From: Chelydra serpentina
Taxonomy: Eukaryota; Chordata; Testudines; Chelydridae
Direction: 5' to 3'
NCBI GenBank assembly: GCA_037349315.1
Contig: JBAIAC010000054.1
Span: 3,410,001-3,474,000, forward strand
Length of the DNA stretch: 64,000 nt
Shown here one piece after another: positions 44,766 to 54,830 of this stretch. The notes beneath the pieces are model-generated. The model searched no databases and was not told the origin of the DNA. It was given only the letters and a program-made list of their open reading frames with translations. The number at the start of each line of letters is the position of its first letter. Within the stretch, counting starts at the first letter, position 1. A program made the translations under genes and the position numbers.

Positions 44766-44821
44766 AGGAAGACAAGCCCCTGGCTGCGGGGGAGGCCACC
44801 CCACTGCTGGATGGCTAAATC

Positions 44822-44945
44822 AAAGAATCGTAGGACTGGAAGGGACCTCAAGAGGTCATCTAGACTGGTTCCCTGCACTCATGGCAGGACTAAGTCTTAT
44901 CTAGACCATCATGCCCTCGAATGTCTCGTACCTGCCCTCCCGGTT
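44822..44945 (-). repeat. CR1 LINE 3' fragment
   Basis: GAATCGTAGGACTGGAAGGG, then ACCTCAAGAGGTCATCTAGA and CACTCATGGCAGGACTAAGT match the 3' UTR of the CR1 copy at 49190. Non-coding. Confidence 0.85.
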
Positions 44946-45218
44946 ATCTGAGTAAAATCCATGTCCCCATGCTACAGGAATGATTGGGAGTACGCTGTAT
45001 TCCCCATGGAGCTGGGTCAACTTGAATCGAAACATTTCAGTTTGTTGAACTGAACTGAAACCCTTTGTTCTGAAATCAGTTCAATGTTCAACTGCATCTG
45101 CCTAAGGCACCTCAAGGGAGTTGTGGTTCAGGTGTCTCGAGGTCCCATTCCCCCATATAGGCCTTGTTCCTTTGCTGGACTCCATCTCTGACAATGCACC
45201 AAGGTCTCCCCTTGGACC

Positions 45219-45395
45219 AAGCCGAGTGGTGCATCATGGGAGTCACATTACGGGGATTTTTTTGTCATCATTATTCTGAGAGAAGTTTTGGCTTCAACAA
45301 TGCCAAAAAATCCCCGTTTCACTGAAAAATTCCCAGCCAGCCGTACTCATGGTGCACCCACAGTAATGTGACTCCCATGATGCACCACTCGGCTT
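45219..45395. repeat. Perfect 33-bp inverted repeat, foldback element
   Basis: Arm 45219-45251 (starts AAGCCGAGTGGTGCATCATG) is the exact reverse complement of 45363-45395, with a 111-bp spacer. A second inverted pair lies just inside (CGGGGATTTTTTT at 45251 and AAAAAATCCCCG near 45305). No ORF. Probably a palindromic MITE or a foldback formed by inverted duplication. Confidence 0.85.
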
Positions 45396-46960
45396 GGGGG
45401 AATGATTGGGACAAGCGCACTTACCTGGGATGAGGGAGATGCAGTGACTCAAATCTGGCTCTCCCACCTCCCTCACAAGTGCTCTAAACACAGGCGAGAG
45501 AGAATATCTGTCCCTCTCTCTTTGGCCCCTGAGTACAAACTGGAAAGGCTCCAACAAGAGACAGTGAGGAAATCCTGCTCTGGAGCACCCATAGCATGGT
45601 GGTGAGGGTGCCACTGGGATGCAGATTCATGTCCCTGAGGCACGGCTGGCAGAGCCAGGATTTGTCCTTGAGTCTCCCACTTGCCAGGTGAGTGTCCTGA
45701 CCTCGGAGCTATTGACTACTCAGCAGCCGCTTTCTTTTGTTCTATGTGAAAAGTTTCCAAGAGGTTCTGTTTCATTTTGATGTGGAAAAGGATTTTTTTT
45801 TTTTGAAATCTCCAAAGTTTCTATAGGTCAAGAAAACCTTTTCTCACTCAGGTGTCCCCCCTGCCTTATTTTAAGGGACCGTCCTTTATTTCACTGATTT
45901 GTCCCTTAGTGTGACCCCCCATCCCTTATTCTGAGGGACATCCCTCGACTTACTTATTTCATTCATTTGCGGCCTGGGTAAGGGAAGGTTGAATCAAACG
46001 CTTGCAGAGCAGCATTAAGCACTGAGGTATTATTGATTAAACCTTGTCTTTGGTGTTGAATTCAGCCTGAAGAAACCTAGTCTTTTACCAAAATCTAACC
46101 ACAAAGCTAAGGGGGAAAAAAAGTGTTCCTTTGATGTTGTCCTAAGACCACACTGGATTGCACACCTGAAATAAAAATCGTGTCGGTGGCTTCATGTGTG
46201 AGACTTTGGCAGATAAAACATGATATTAAATATTCAGAAGTTTCTCCATCCCATGCCTCTCTTTTTGCACTTGTCACACAGGTGAGGAAATGCTGGGTAG
46301 AATTTAGAAAACTTCTGGAAAGGGGTAATAGCTAAGTAAATAGGAAATGCTCTTTACTACGATGGACACTAGTATGTTTTATTGCAAAGAAGGTTCGGTG
46401 AATATTGTGTGCAGGGGAAGGGATGGGATGTTGAAACGTGGCAGCCAGTTCCTTCTTCTCCCAATATCTTAAAAATTGTGGAATTTATTATGTCCATTCC
46501 TACCTCAAAGACAGCAGTGGGAAGAATATTTTCTTTATATAAAGTGACCTAGACAGATCGCAGACCTACTAACTATTGATTCTGAGCATCAAATTAAAGT
46601 TAATTTCAGTTGAACATGTCAAGAGTTTTATGAATTGATTTCAGAAAACAAAGATGTATTGACGTATCAAAACTCATAAGTATCATTTTAAACATTACAT
46701 TGAAGCTAATGATAATTGCACTGTATACTTGAGGGCAGCAGAAATGTACACTTGAGAAAAAAAACACATGAAATTGCTAAGGGAAGTGGTGTTTCCCTAA
46801 AATGTCCCTTAAAATAATGCACAAAAGTTTTTCCTTTATTTCCATCCAACAAAGGTGATCAACCAATTTCCCACCCAGCTCTAACCATGAGAGATCTAAG
46901 CAGCCATGGGATGGAAATTCCAATTTCTGCTAAGTATTGTTGGTGACTGTCTTTTGATGA
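45396..46960. other. Unassigned DNA with AT-rich interior
   Basis: No gene. TTATTTTAAGGGACCGTCCT near 45866 and, inverted, TGTCCCTTAAAATAATGCAC near 46801 may be ends of one old element of about 1 kb, but the match is too short to define it. Confidence 0.4.
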
Positions 46961-47828
46961 CTGCTGGGACACTCTGTACCTCAGGGTACCCCCGCACCCC
47001 CATGTTCATCCTTATAATATGATTGTGTGGTATCCAATGCAAAGTTTGTCATGTCGGGTGTCTTCGGAAGGCTCATGATGTCATGATGCACCGAGCATTG
47101 TTGTATAATAATGTTAGAGGTTGTTATTTCATGTATAAAGTTATGAGGCTGAAAATGTGTCCTCGTGGCTTCAAACAAGCCGAGGCAAAACTCTCCAGGA
47201 GCAGTTCACACCTCATCAGGGCATGTATGGGACAAACCCAGCCCAGCCTCACAGGAACAAAGGACTCTGGCCTAGGCAGCAACAAAGGATCTGTTGGACT
47301 ATCGAGTGAGTCACCCCCCTTCCTTTGGTCAGTTTGGGACTATGATGAGGTAATGCTCACCTGACTCTGAAGAGGGGGGCACAGTCAAGAGGGAAGAAAG
47401 AACATGATAAAAGGGAGAGACTTTGCCATGCTCTCTCTCTCTCTCTTCCACCTCCATCTACAGACACCACCACCAAGTGACTGAAGTGCTGATCAAAGGG
47501 GAGAGCCTGGCTGAAGGGTAATCAGCCAGCTTGTGGTGAGAAGCATCTAAGTTTGTAAGGGCACTGAAAGTGTTAAGATCAGCTTAGAATGCGTTTTGCT
47601 TTTATTTCATTTGACCAACTCTGACTTGTTATGCTTTGACTTATAATCACTTAAAAGCTATTTTTTGTAGTTCATACATTTGTTTATTTATTCTACCTGA
47701 AGCAGTGTGTTTGGTTTGAAGCGTGTCAGAGACTCCCCTTGGGATAACACGCCTGGTACATATCAATTTATTTGTTTCCATGCTGGGTCATCATTCAGCC
47801 TTCTGCTTTGGATTGTTATTGAGCACAA
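46961..47828 (+). repeat. LTR-like interspersed repeat
   Basis: Shares with 37340-38215 the sequence order TTTGACCAACTCTGACTTGT, TATAATCACTTAAAAGC, TATTCTACCTGAAGCAGTGT, GGTACATATCA and GTTATTGAGCACA. It contains a CT run (47427-47446). It ends where hAT sequence begins. Confidence 0.5.
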
Positions 47829-47834
47829 CCCGTC

Positions 47835-48059
47835 ATCAGCATGGACACATGTCCTCTGGAATCGTGGTTGAAGCATGAAGAGACACTTGAATCTTTGGCA
47901 CATCTGGCACGTAAATATCTTGTGACACCAGCTACAACCGTGCCATGAGAACACCTGTTCTCACTTTCAGGTGACATTGTAAACAAGAAGCAGGCAGCAT
48001 TATCTCCTGCAAGTGTAAACAAGCTTGTTTGTCTAAGCGATTGGCTGAACAAGAAATAG
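47835..48059 (+). pseudogene. hAT transposase C-terminal dimerisation domain, decayed
   Basis: A plus-strand frame of about 75 codons ends at TAG 48057-48059. It has LARKYLVTPATTVP, a TGA stop where relatives have Cys before a Glu-Arg-Leu-Phe-like motif (here EHLFSLSGDIVNKK), then AALSPASVNKLVCLSDWLNKK. This is the hAT dimerisation domain at the end of the transposase. Upstream, MDTCPLESWLKHEEETLESL also fits; the catalytic core is missing. The internal stop hides it from simple ORF listing. Confidence 0.85.
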
Positions 48060-48402
48060 GACTGAGTAGGCTCTACAATTTTACATTGTTTTATTTTTGA
48101 ATGCAGTTTTTAGTACATAATTACTACATTTTTAAGTTCAACTTTCATGATAAAGAGATTACACTACAGTACTTGTATTTGTGAATTGAAAAATACTATT
48201 TCTTTTGTTATTTACAGTGCAAATACGTATAATCAAAAATAAATATAAAGTAAGCATTGTACACTTTGTATTCCATGCTGTAATTGAAATCAATATATTT
48301 GAAAATGTAGAAAACATCCAAAATATTTAAATAAATTGCATTCTATTATTGTTTAACAGTGCGATTAATTGCAATTAATTTTTAATCGCTTGACAGCCCC
48401 AG
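48060..48402 (+). mobile_element. 3' non-coding end and right terminus of the same hAT element
   Basis: AT-rich segment ending TTTTTAATCGCTTGACAGCCCC. Just before it GCGATTAATTGCAATTAATT forms a small AT-rich palindrome. The TGACAGCCC end fits a hAT right TIR (reversed, GGGCTGTCA). The left end of this copy is lost. Confidence 0.7.
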
Positions 48403-49189
48403 CAGTAACTGCACGTTTGAGGTCTGAAATCTTCAGAGCTGGTAGCGTCTGTCTGGAAGCGATCGCTGCCGAAGAAGGTTGGATGTAATTTTTTCAACAG
48501 AGAACCATGTCCTGTGTTAACTGGATGTGCTGCTGTTGATGCATTTTCTTGCTGTTTTTTGGATGCTGTCAAAGTCACCACAGCTGAGTTAAAAGGCCTG
48601 ACTGGTTAATTGTATTGTGAAGGCATAGCAGTGGGCACTTGGACTGCCTGAGAGGAAGTGAAAATTCCTCATCTGCACTGTACTGGTGAGATGGAACCAG
48701 TTGTCAGTTTCCAGCTGCTTTCATAACAGTTGGAGAACTTTAAAGAAGAGCAATAACAAAAAAGCAATCTTCCAATCCTGGGGCAGCCTGAGGGGGCTGG
48801 AGGCTTTGATCCTGGCAAAGTCATGCTACCTGCACTGGAATTTGCTAACACCATTTCCTTTTCCATTAAACTGATTCTCTGGGAGAGTTGCTGAGAGGGA
48901 TGCTGCTTTGGGGGGATCTACACTGGGCTGGGCGCTAATCATGACGAGTGCTGCAAAGGGTGAAGTTATGTCATTGAAAACAGATGTCAGAGACCCAGGC
49001 CCTATGCTCACTGTTTTATTCCCTGCTTAATTCAGAGTAATTAGGCAAGAAAATAAACATGTATTTTACTATTTCAATGAGCCTAGGCAGGATCTAATCG
49101 CCAGGCCTGATGTTTCTGCCCCCTAGAGAGTGGGGCGTGAATAATTACATCATCTAGCTTTTGTAGTGGTTTACAAAGGAGCTCAGTAT
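48403..49189. other. No recognised feature
   Basis: Mixed DNA with short frames on both strands. Nothing assignable. Confidence 0.4.
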
Positions 49190-49925
49190 AGAATCATAGG
49201 ACTGGAAGGGACCTCGAGAGGTCATCTAGTCCAGTCCCCTGCACTCATGGCAGAATTAAGTATTTTCTAGATCATCCCTGACTGGTATTTGTCCAACCTG
49301 CTCTTAAAAATCCCCAATGATGGAGATTCCACAACCTCCCTGGGCAATTTATTCCAGTGCTTAACCACTCTGACAGTTAGGAAGCTTTTCCTAATGTCCA
49401 ACCTAAACTGCCCTTGCTGCAATTTAAGCCCATTGCTTCTTGTCCTGTTCTCAGAGGTTAAAGAGAACAATTTTTCTTCCTGCTCCTTGTAAAAACCTTT
49501 TATGAACTTGAAAACTGTTATCATGTCCCCTCTCAATCTTCTCTTTTGCAGACTAAAAAAACCCAGTTTTTTCAATCTTCCCTCATAGGTCATGTTTTCT
49601 AGACCTTTAATCACATTTATTGCTCTTCTCTGGACTTTCTCCAATTTGTCCACATCTTTCTGAAATGTGGCACCCAGAACTGGACACAATACTCCAGTTT
49701 AGGCCTAATCAGTGTGGAGTAGAGCAGAAGAATTACTGCTTGTGCCTTGCTTACAACACTCCTGCTAATACATCCCAGAATGATGTTTGCTTTTTTAGCA
49801 ACACTGTTACACTGTTGACTCATATTTAGCTTGTGGTCCACTGTGACCCCCAGATCCCTTTCCACAGTACTCATTCCTAGGCACTCATTTCCCATTTTGT
49901 ATGTGTGCAACTGATTGTTCCTTCC
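49190..49925 (-). mobile_element. CR1 LINE, RT C-terminus to 3' end
   Basis: Two minus frames cover the region: 49910-49617 ([48 protein letters not shown]) and 49689-49267 ([60 protein letters not shown]). Only one frameshift separates them, so this is among the better preserved CR1 fragments. The CR1 sequence is cut at 49925 by the Harbinger element. Confidence 0.92.
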
Positions 49926-50319
49926 TAAGGGTACGTCTACACTACGAGAGTAGTTCGATTTTTCTTAAACTGAACTTGTGAAACCAATATTACAAAGTCG
50001 ACCGTGTGAATCCACACCAAGGACATTAATTCGAGTTTGTGAGTCCACACCAACGGGGCAAGCATCGACATTGCAAGCGGTGCACTGTGGGTAGCTATCC
50101 CACAGTTCCCGCAGTCCCCGCCGCCCATTGGAATTCTGGGTCTAGTCCCCAGTGCCTGCTGGGGCAAAAAATGTGTTGAGGGTGGTTTTGGGTAAATGTC
50201 ATCATTCAACCCTCACTCCCGCCATTCCCCCTCACTCCCGCCCTCCCTCCGTGAAAGCGCTGGCAGGCAATCAGTTCGTACCCTTTTCTGGTGATTGACA
50301 GCGCAGATGCCACAGGACC

Positions 50320-51609
50320 GTGAGCATGGAGCCCTCTGCGATCATCGCTGCTGTTCTGTCCGTTGTCAACACCTCGCGCCTTATCGTCCACCTTTTCCAG
50401 AGGCAGATGCTGTTAAATAGGGTGAGGAGGCAATGGAAGCGCCTTGAGGACATTAACTCTGAGAGGGGCACAGACCTCTCACAAAGCACGGGACCCCAGT
50501 CCCTGGACATCATGGTGGCACTGGGTCATGTTGATCCTGTGGAACGGCGATTCTGGGCAAGGGAAACAAGCACTGACTGGTGGGACCGCATAGTGCTGCA
50601 GGTCTGGGATGAATCCCAGTGGCTGAGAAACTTTCGGATGCGTAAGGGCACATTCCTGGAACTTTGTGAGTTGCTTTCCCCTGCCCTGAAGCGACAGGAC
50701 ACCTGGATGCTAGCAGCCCTGACTATCCAGAAGCGAGTGGCCATAGCCCTCTGGAAGCTTGCAACGCCTGACAGCTACCGGTCAGTCGCAAATCAATTTG
50801 GAGTGGGCAAATCTACCGTGGGGGTTGCTGTGATGCAAGTAGCCAATGCAATCGTTGACCTGCTGCTCTCAAAGGTAGTGACCCTGGGAAACGTGCAGGT
50901 GATCATAGATGGCTTCGCTGTGATGGGATTCCCAAACTGCGGTGGAGCTATTGATGGAACTCACATCCCTATCCTGGGACCGGACCACCAGGGCAGCCAG
51001 TACATTAACCAAAAGGGCTACTTTTCTATGGTGCTGCAAGCACTGGTGGACCATAAAGGACATTTTACCAACATCAAAGTCAGATGGCCGGGCAAGGTTC
51101 ATGATGCTCGTGTTTTCAGGAACTCTGGTCTGTTTAGACAGCTTCAGGAAGGTATTTACTTCCCGGACCACAAAATAACTGTTGGGGATGTGGAGATGCC
51201 TATAGTGATCCTCGGGGACCCAGCCTACCCGCTAATGCCCTGGCTCATGAAGCCCTACACATGTGCCCTGGACACTGAAAAGGAGCTCTTCAACTACCGG
51301 CTGAGCAAGTGCAGAATGGTGGGGGAGTGCGCTTTTGGACGTCTCAAAGGGAGATGGAGAAGCTTACTGACTCGCTCTGATCTCAGCCAAACTAATATCC
51401 CCACTGGGATTGCAGCTTGCTGTGTGCTCCACAATCTCTGTGAGAGCAAGGGGGAGACGTTTATGGCAGGGTGGGAGGTTGAGGCAAATCACTTGTCTGC
51501 TGATTACGCGCAGCCAGACACCCGGGCGATTAGAAGAGCCCAGCGGGACACGCTGCGCATCCGGGAAGCTTTGACAGCTAGCTTCCAGAGTGAGCAGGGT
51601 AACCTGTGA
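50320..51609 (+). CDS. Harbinger transposase, DDE superfamily 4, intact
   Basis: Complete 429-aa frame with no stops. A helix-turn-helix-like region lies at about residues 134-175 (KRVAIALWKLATPDSYRSVA, then FGVGKSTVG). The catalytic domain has Asp 212 (GGAIDGTHIPI), Asp 262 (WPGKVHDARVF) and Glu 336 (VGECAFGRLKGRW), the DDE triad, plus the conserved ILGDPAYPL block (Asp 300). It would cut and rejoin DNA at Harbinger TIRs, acting in the nucleus with a Myb-like partner. The start at ATG 50320 has two Met codons (MSM) and gives the usual family length; no upstream in-frame extension is needed. AATAAA follows at 51725. Intactness suggests recent activity or domestication; I cannot tell which. 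Confidence 0.93.
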   Translation: MSMEPSAIIAAVLSVVNTSRLIVHLFQRQMLLNRVRRQWKRLEDINSERGTDLSQSTGPQSLDIMVALGHVDPVERRFWARETSTDWWDRIVLQVWDESQWLRNFRMRKGTFLELCELLSPALKRQDTWMLAALTIQKRVAIALWKLATPDSYRSVANQFGVGKSTVGVAVMQVANAIVDLLLSKVVTLGNVQVIIDGFAVMGFPNCGGAIDGTHIPILGPDHQGSQYINQKGYFSMVLQALVDHKGHFTNIKVRWPGKVHDARVFRNSGLFRQLQEGIYFPDHKITVGDVEMPIVILGDPAYPLMPWLMKPYTCALDTEKELFNYRLSKCRMVGECAFGRLKGRWRSLLTRSDLSQTNIPTGIAACCVLHNLCESKGETFMAGWEVEANHLSADYAQPDTRAIRRAQRDTLRIREALTASFQSEQGNL

Positions 51610-52320
51610 CTATTACCTTTCTGTAAGCAGAACCTGAACCTGCCTATGTTTCTTTACCCAGTTAATGTTGCCTATCCTCTCAAATTTCCAAACCCCTTCC
51701 CCCCCTTTCATTCACTGCTTTAAAAATAAAATAAAGGAAACATTGTTCATTAAAACCGTCTTCCTTATTAAGGATTTCTCGGTACTGGGTTGAAACTGAG
51801 ACGCAAACCGCGGTTGGGGAGCGGGTGGAGTGATTGAAAGGAAGCTTCCAAACTCGGGGAATGACAGGCTCCTGCTCCTAGAGCAGTCCGCAGTGGTGGA
51901 ATGCTTGTTTCAACGGAGCCTGCCACCCCTCCTTTTTGCAACTCTGTGATGGGGGGCCTGTGTGACTTTGTGGGCGGGGATGGCGGTCACAGATCCCCTG
52001 CTGCATGGCTCTGTCATGCAGGCTACTGACTGCTGCAAAAGATCTGCAGCCGCCCTCCCCAACCAGAAACTCGCAGAGCCCCCCCCCCAACCCCCCCGCA
52101 TACAGCACATGAAAACCACCTCCCAGAATGACCATGGTGCCTAGTGAATGCAATGTGACTGTGAGGTTCTGGTGAACCTGTCCCCGTCTCTACCCTGGTT
52201 CAGGCACCTATCGTCTTCAAATACAAACCCCCTCCTCCCCCCCCAAACACACCATCCTTTAAAAGGAAATCAAGGAAACAGCACTTTACTGAACAGCATT
52301 TTTTATTAAGGAAAGCAGAC
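51610..52320. other. Intergenic spacer of the Harbinger element with convergent poly(A) signals
   Basis: Plus AATAAA at 51725-51730 serves the transposase; minus AATAAA at 52302-52307, 14 nt past the Myb-gene stop, serves the opposite gene. So the two transcripts converge here. No domain in the short frames (up to 91 codons). Confidence 0.65.
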
Positions 52321-52865
52321 TTATGGGATGAAACATGGACTGGGGATAGGGTGGGGTGCGGTTGAAGGGAAGGGAAGGACCCGCCAAATATTTGGGAATG
52401 AAAGCCTTCTGCTACTGGAGCAGTCCGTGGGGGTGGAGTGATTATTTCCATGGCCCCTGCCGCCCCTCGTTCTCGTGACTTTGGGTGAGGGGTGGATTGG
52501 ACTTGGCTGCGGGGAAGGGCAGTTAGAGATCAAATAGAGCAGTGCTCTTTCCTCCTGCCTCCGGTCCTGCAGAACGTCTATAAGGCGCCGGAGCGTGTCC
52601 GTTTGCTCCCTCATTAGTCCAAGCAGCGTTTGAGTCGCCTGCTGGTCTTCCTGCCGCCACCTGTCCTCGCGAGCTTCAGCCCTCTGCTCCCGTTCGCTGG
52701 ATGCTCGCTCAGACCGCGAGATGTCCTCTCTCCGCTGTGCCGCCTCCTTTTGAGAACGGATCATCAATTCAGAGAACATGTTGTCCCGAGTTCTTTTTTT
52801 GCGCCACCTGATCTGCGCAAGCCTGTGGGATGGGGATGCACGGATAGTGCGGGAGACACTCGCAG
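52321..52865 (-). CDS. Exon 2 of the Harbinger Myb/SANT-like gene (coiled-coil C-terminus)
   Basis: Open to TAA at 52321-52323. The acceptor is strong: a pyrimidine-rich TTTCTCCCATTGCACAG ends at 52866, so coding starts at 52865. The product begins SVSRTIRASPSHRLAQIRWR and KKRTRDNMFSELM, then a long charged helix (EEAQRR/RSERASSEREQR type, predicted coiled coil), and ends in a Pro/Ser-rich tail. This arrangement matches the C-terminal half of Myb/SANT proteins linked to Harbinger in vertebrates, probably for dimerisation or binding the transposase. Confidence 0.72.
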
Positions 52866-53493
52866 CTGTGCAATGGGAGAAAGGGAGTGAATTCCTCAGA
52901 AAGATACATTTTCCGGAACAATGCCTATACTCTTTCCCTGGGAAAAAGACCATGCACAGTACCTATCACATGTGCACTCAGTACAAGGTCGAATATTCAG
53001 TCTTTATATTGAGTGCCTGGGGTCTTGGTGTGCAGATCACACAAGCAGGGCTGGACACTGGAATTCGGCTATCAGGAGACCATGGTAAGCCGTACACTTT
53101 GGACTTCTGAGAGCTTACTTCACAGCAGTGGTATACTCCCATGTTTCAAGCACAGTTCCTAGCGGTGGCCAGCTACTGCTTCCGGCAAAACCGCTCAGCT
53201 AGAACTGTTCGCCTCCCCGCTCCTTCCCCCCCCCCCCCCCCGCGCGTGGCTGGTCCCGGGAAATGTCCCTGCCTGCTGCGTGTGAACCGCTAAGTTTGAA
53301 CGGTTCGCCTAACCGCCCCCACCGTGTGGCTTGTCCCGGCAAATGTCCCTGCCTACTGCCTGTGAACCGCTCAGTTTGAACGATTCACCTCCCCTCCCCT
53401 ACCGCGTGGCTGGGAACTGCCGGGTAGAGTTATTTAAAGGAACAGGCAATCAGTCCCCATACTAAAAAAAACCCTAATTCAAACCAGGGCACC

Positions 53494-53784
53494 ATGACTG
53501 ATATCACTCTGATGAGGATTACGGAGACAGAGAAAGACCGTATGCTGCGTGAATGCCAGCAAACACCGGGGCCGTATGCCGCCATGCTCTGCAAGGCAAA
53601 GATACCGGAGTACCTGCTGCTAGCCTGGCGCGGAAAAGTTTCCTACCATGGAGGAGACAATGAGGCCGCTCTCCCTGGGAACCTGATGCAAAGGCTTTCA
53701 CTGTACCTCCAGGAGAGCTTCGTGGAGATCTCCGAGGGGGATTTCTCCTCTATCCCCATACATATTGACAGACTTTTCGAGTAG
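53494..53784 (+). CDS. Third Harbinger ORF, 96 aa, unknown function
   Basis: ATG in a fair context (CACCATGA), 96 codons, TAG stop, then AATAAA at 53832-53837. A TATTTAAAG motif lies about 60 nt upstream (53431-53439). Features: MTDITLMRITETEKDRMLRE (charged helix), YAAMLCKAKIPEYLLLAWRG, then SFVEISEGDFSSIPIHIDRL. No known domain, no membrane or signal segment. It lies on the plus strand wholly inside the putative intron of the minus-strand Myb gene. I recall similar ORFs in related turtle elements, which would make it a conserved third gene; unverified. Confidence 0.6.
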   Translation: MTDITLMRITETEKDRMLRECQQTPGPYAAMLCKAKIPEYLLLAWRGKVSYHGGDNEAALPGNLMQRLSLYLQESFVEISEGDFSSIPIHIDRLFE

Positions 53785-53889
53785 TTGCACTGGAAACGAC
53801 TGAAAACTAAAGCGCCTAGGGCAAACTAAAAAATAAAAACCCATTGCTAACATACCATGCCTATTCTATTCAAAACACATGTTTAAAAC

Positions 53890-54467
53890 ACTGATCTGCT
53901 GATCCTTCGCCTGATTCCTGGTCCGGGTTACTGCCTTGGGAGAGTTCATAGGGGATCTCAGTCAGGGTGATCCTGGCTGTTGGGGAAATCAGCATTGAAA
54001 GCGCTGTCCACTGCCTCGTCCTCCTCCTCTCCTTCCTCATCTTCACCATCCGCGAAAACCTCCGACGACGTGGCCGTAGATAACACCCCATCGTCGGAGT
54101 CCACAGACACTGGTGGGGTGGTGGTGGCAGCCCCACCGAGCATTGCATGCAGTGCCTCGTAGAAACGGCATGTGTGGGGCTGGGATCCGGAGCGTCCGTT
54201 TGACTCTTTGGTCTTCTGGTACGCTTGTTGCAGCTCCTTGATTTTCACGTGGCACTGCATTGCATCCCGGCTGTATCCTCTCTCCGTCATGGCCTGGGAT
54301 ATTTTTTCATAAATTTTTGCATTCCGTCTTTTGGATCGGAGCTCGGATAGGACTGATTCATCTCCCCATACAGCGATCAGATCCAAGACTTCCCGATGAG
54401 TCCAGGAAGGGGCCCTCTTTCTATTCTGCGATTGCATGGTCACCTCCGATGGAGAGCTTTGCATCAT
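53890..54467 (-). pseudogene. Exon 1 of the Harbinger Myb/SANT-like DNA-binding gene, frameshifted
   Basis: ATGs at 54467 and 54464 (or 54437) start a protein with a Myb/SANT (trihelix-type) domain: PSWTHREVLDLIAVWGDESV, then RRNAKIYEKISQAMTERGYS, CHVKIKELQQAYQKTKE and FYEALHAMLGG. An acidic region (ADGEDEEGEEEDEAVDSAF) follows. The frame stops at TGA 53958-53960, but the next frame continues with LTEIPYELSQGSNPD and EGSADQ, typical of the family, so a small indel near 53970 has broken it. A GT donor at 53889 has the phase to join exon 2 at 52865. This partner protein binds the element ends in known Harbinger systems. Confidence 0.75.
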
Positions 54468-54830
54468 TGCCAGTGCTGCTGAGCTCGCCACAAAGTCCAA
54501 ACAGGAAATGAGTTTCAAACTGGCCAGACAGGAAAAGGAATTCAAATTTTCCCGGGGCTTTTCCTGTGTGGCTGGTCAGAGCATCCGTGCTCAAACTGCT
54601 GTCCAGAGCGTCCACGGAGTGATGCACTGTGGGATAGCTCCTGGAGCTATTAGCGTCAAATTCCGTCCACAGTAACACGAATTCAAAATGACCATGTCGA
54701 ATTTAGATCTACTCCCCTCGTCGGGGAGGAGTACATAAATCGAATTAAAGAGCCATTTATGTCGAAATAAATAGCTTTGTAATGTGGACGGGTGCAGGGT
54801 CCAATCGAGTTAACGCTGTTAAATTCGAGC

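Larger units (their letters stand above)
49929..54830 (+). mobile_element. Harbinger (PIF/Harbinger) DNA transposon with three genes
   Basis: The left end GGGTACGTCTACACTAC follows TAA (49926-49928), the 3-bp target typical of Harbinger. It contains an intact transposase (plus), a Myb/SANT-like gene (minus, two exons) and a 96-aa ORF (plus) in the Myb-gene intron. Subterminal GCACTGTGGG-TAGC hairpins occur near both sides (50079-50104 and 54621-54637). Right-side sequence TGTGGACGGGTGCAGGGT to AAATTCGAG is subterminal, but the right TIR matching GTCTACACTAC is missing; GC-rich DNA begins instead. So the element is probably no longer mobile in cis. Confidence 0.88.

Noticed and set aside
50869..51171. 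Minus-strand frame within the transposase
   Set aside because: It is a shadow of the intact plus-strand transposase.
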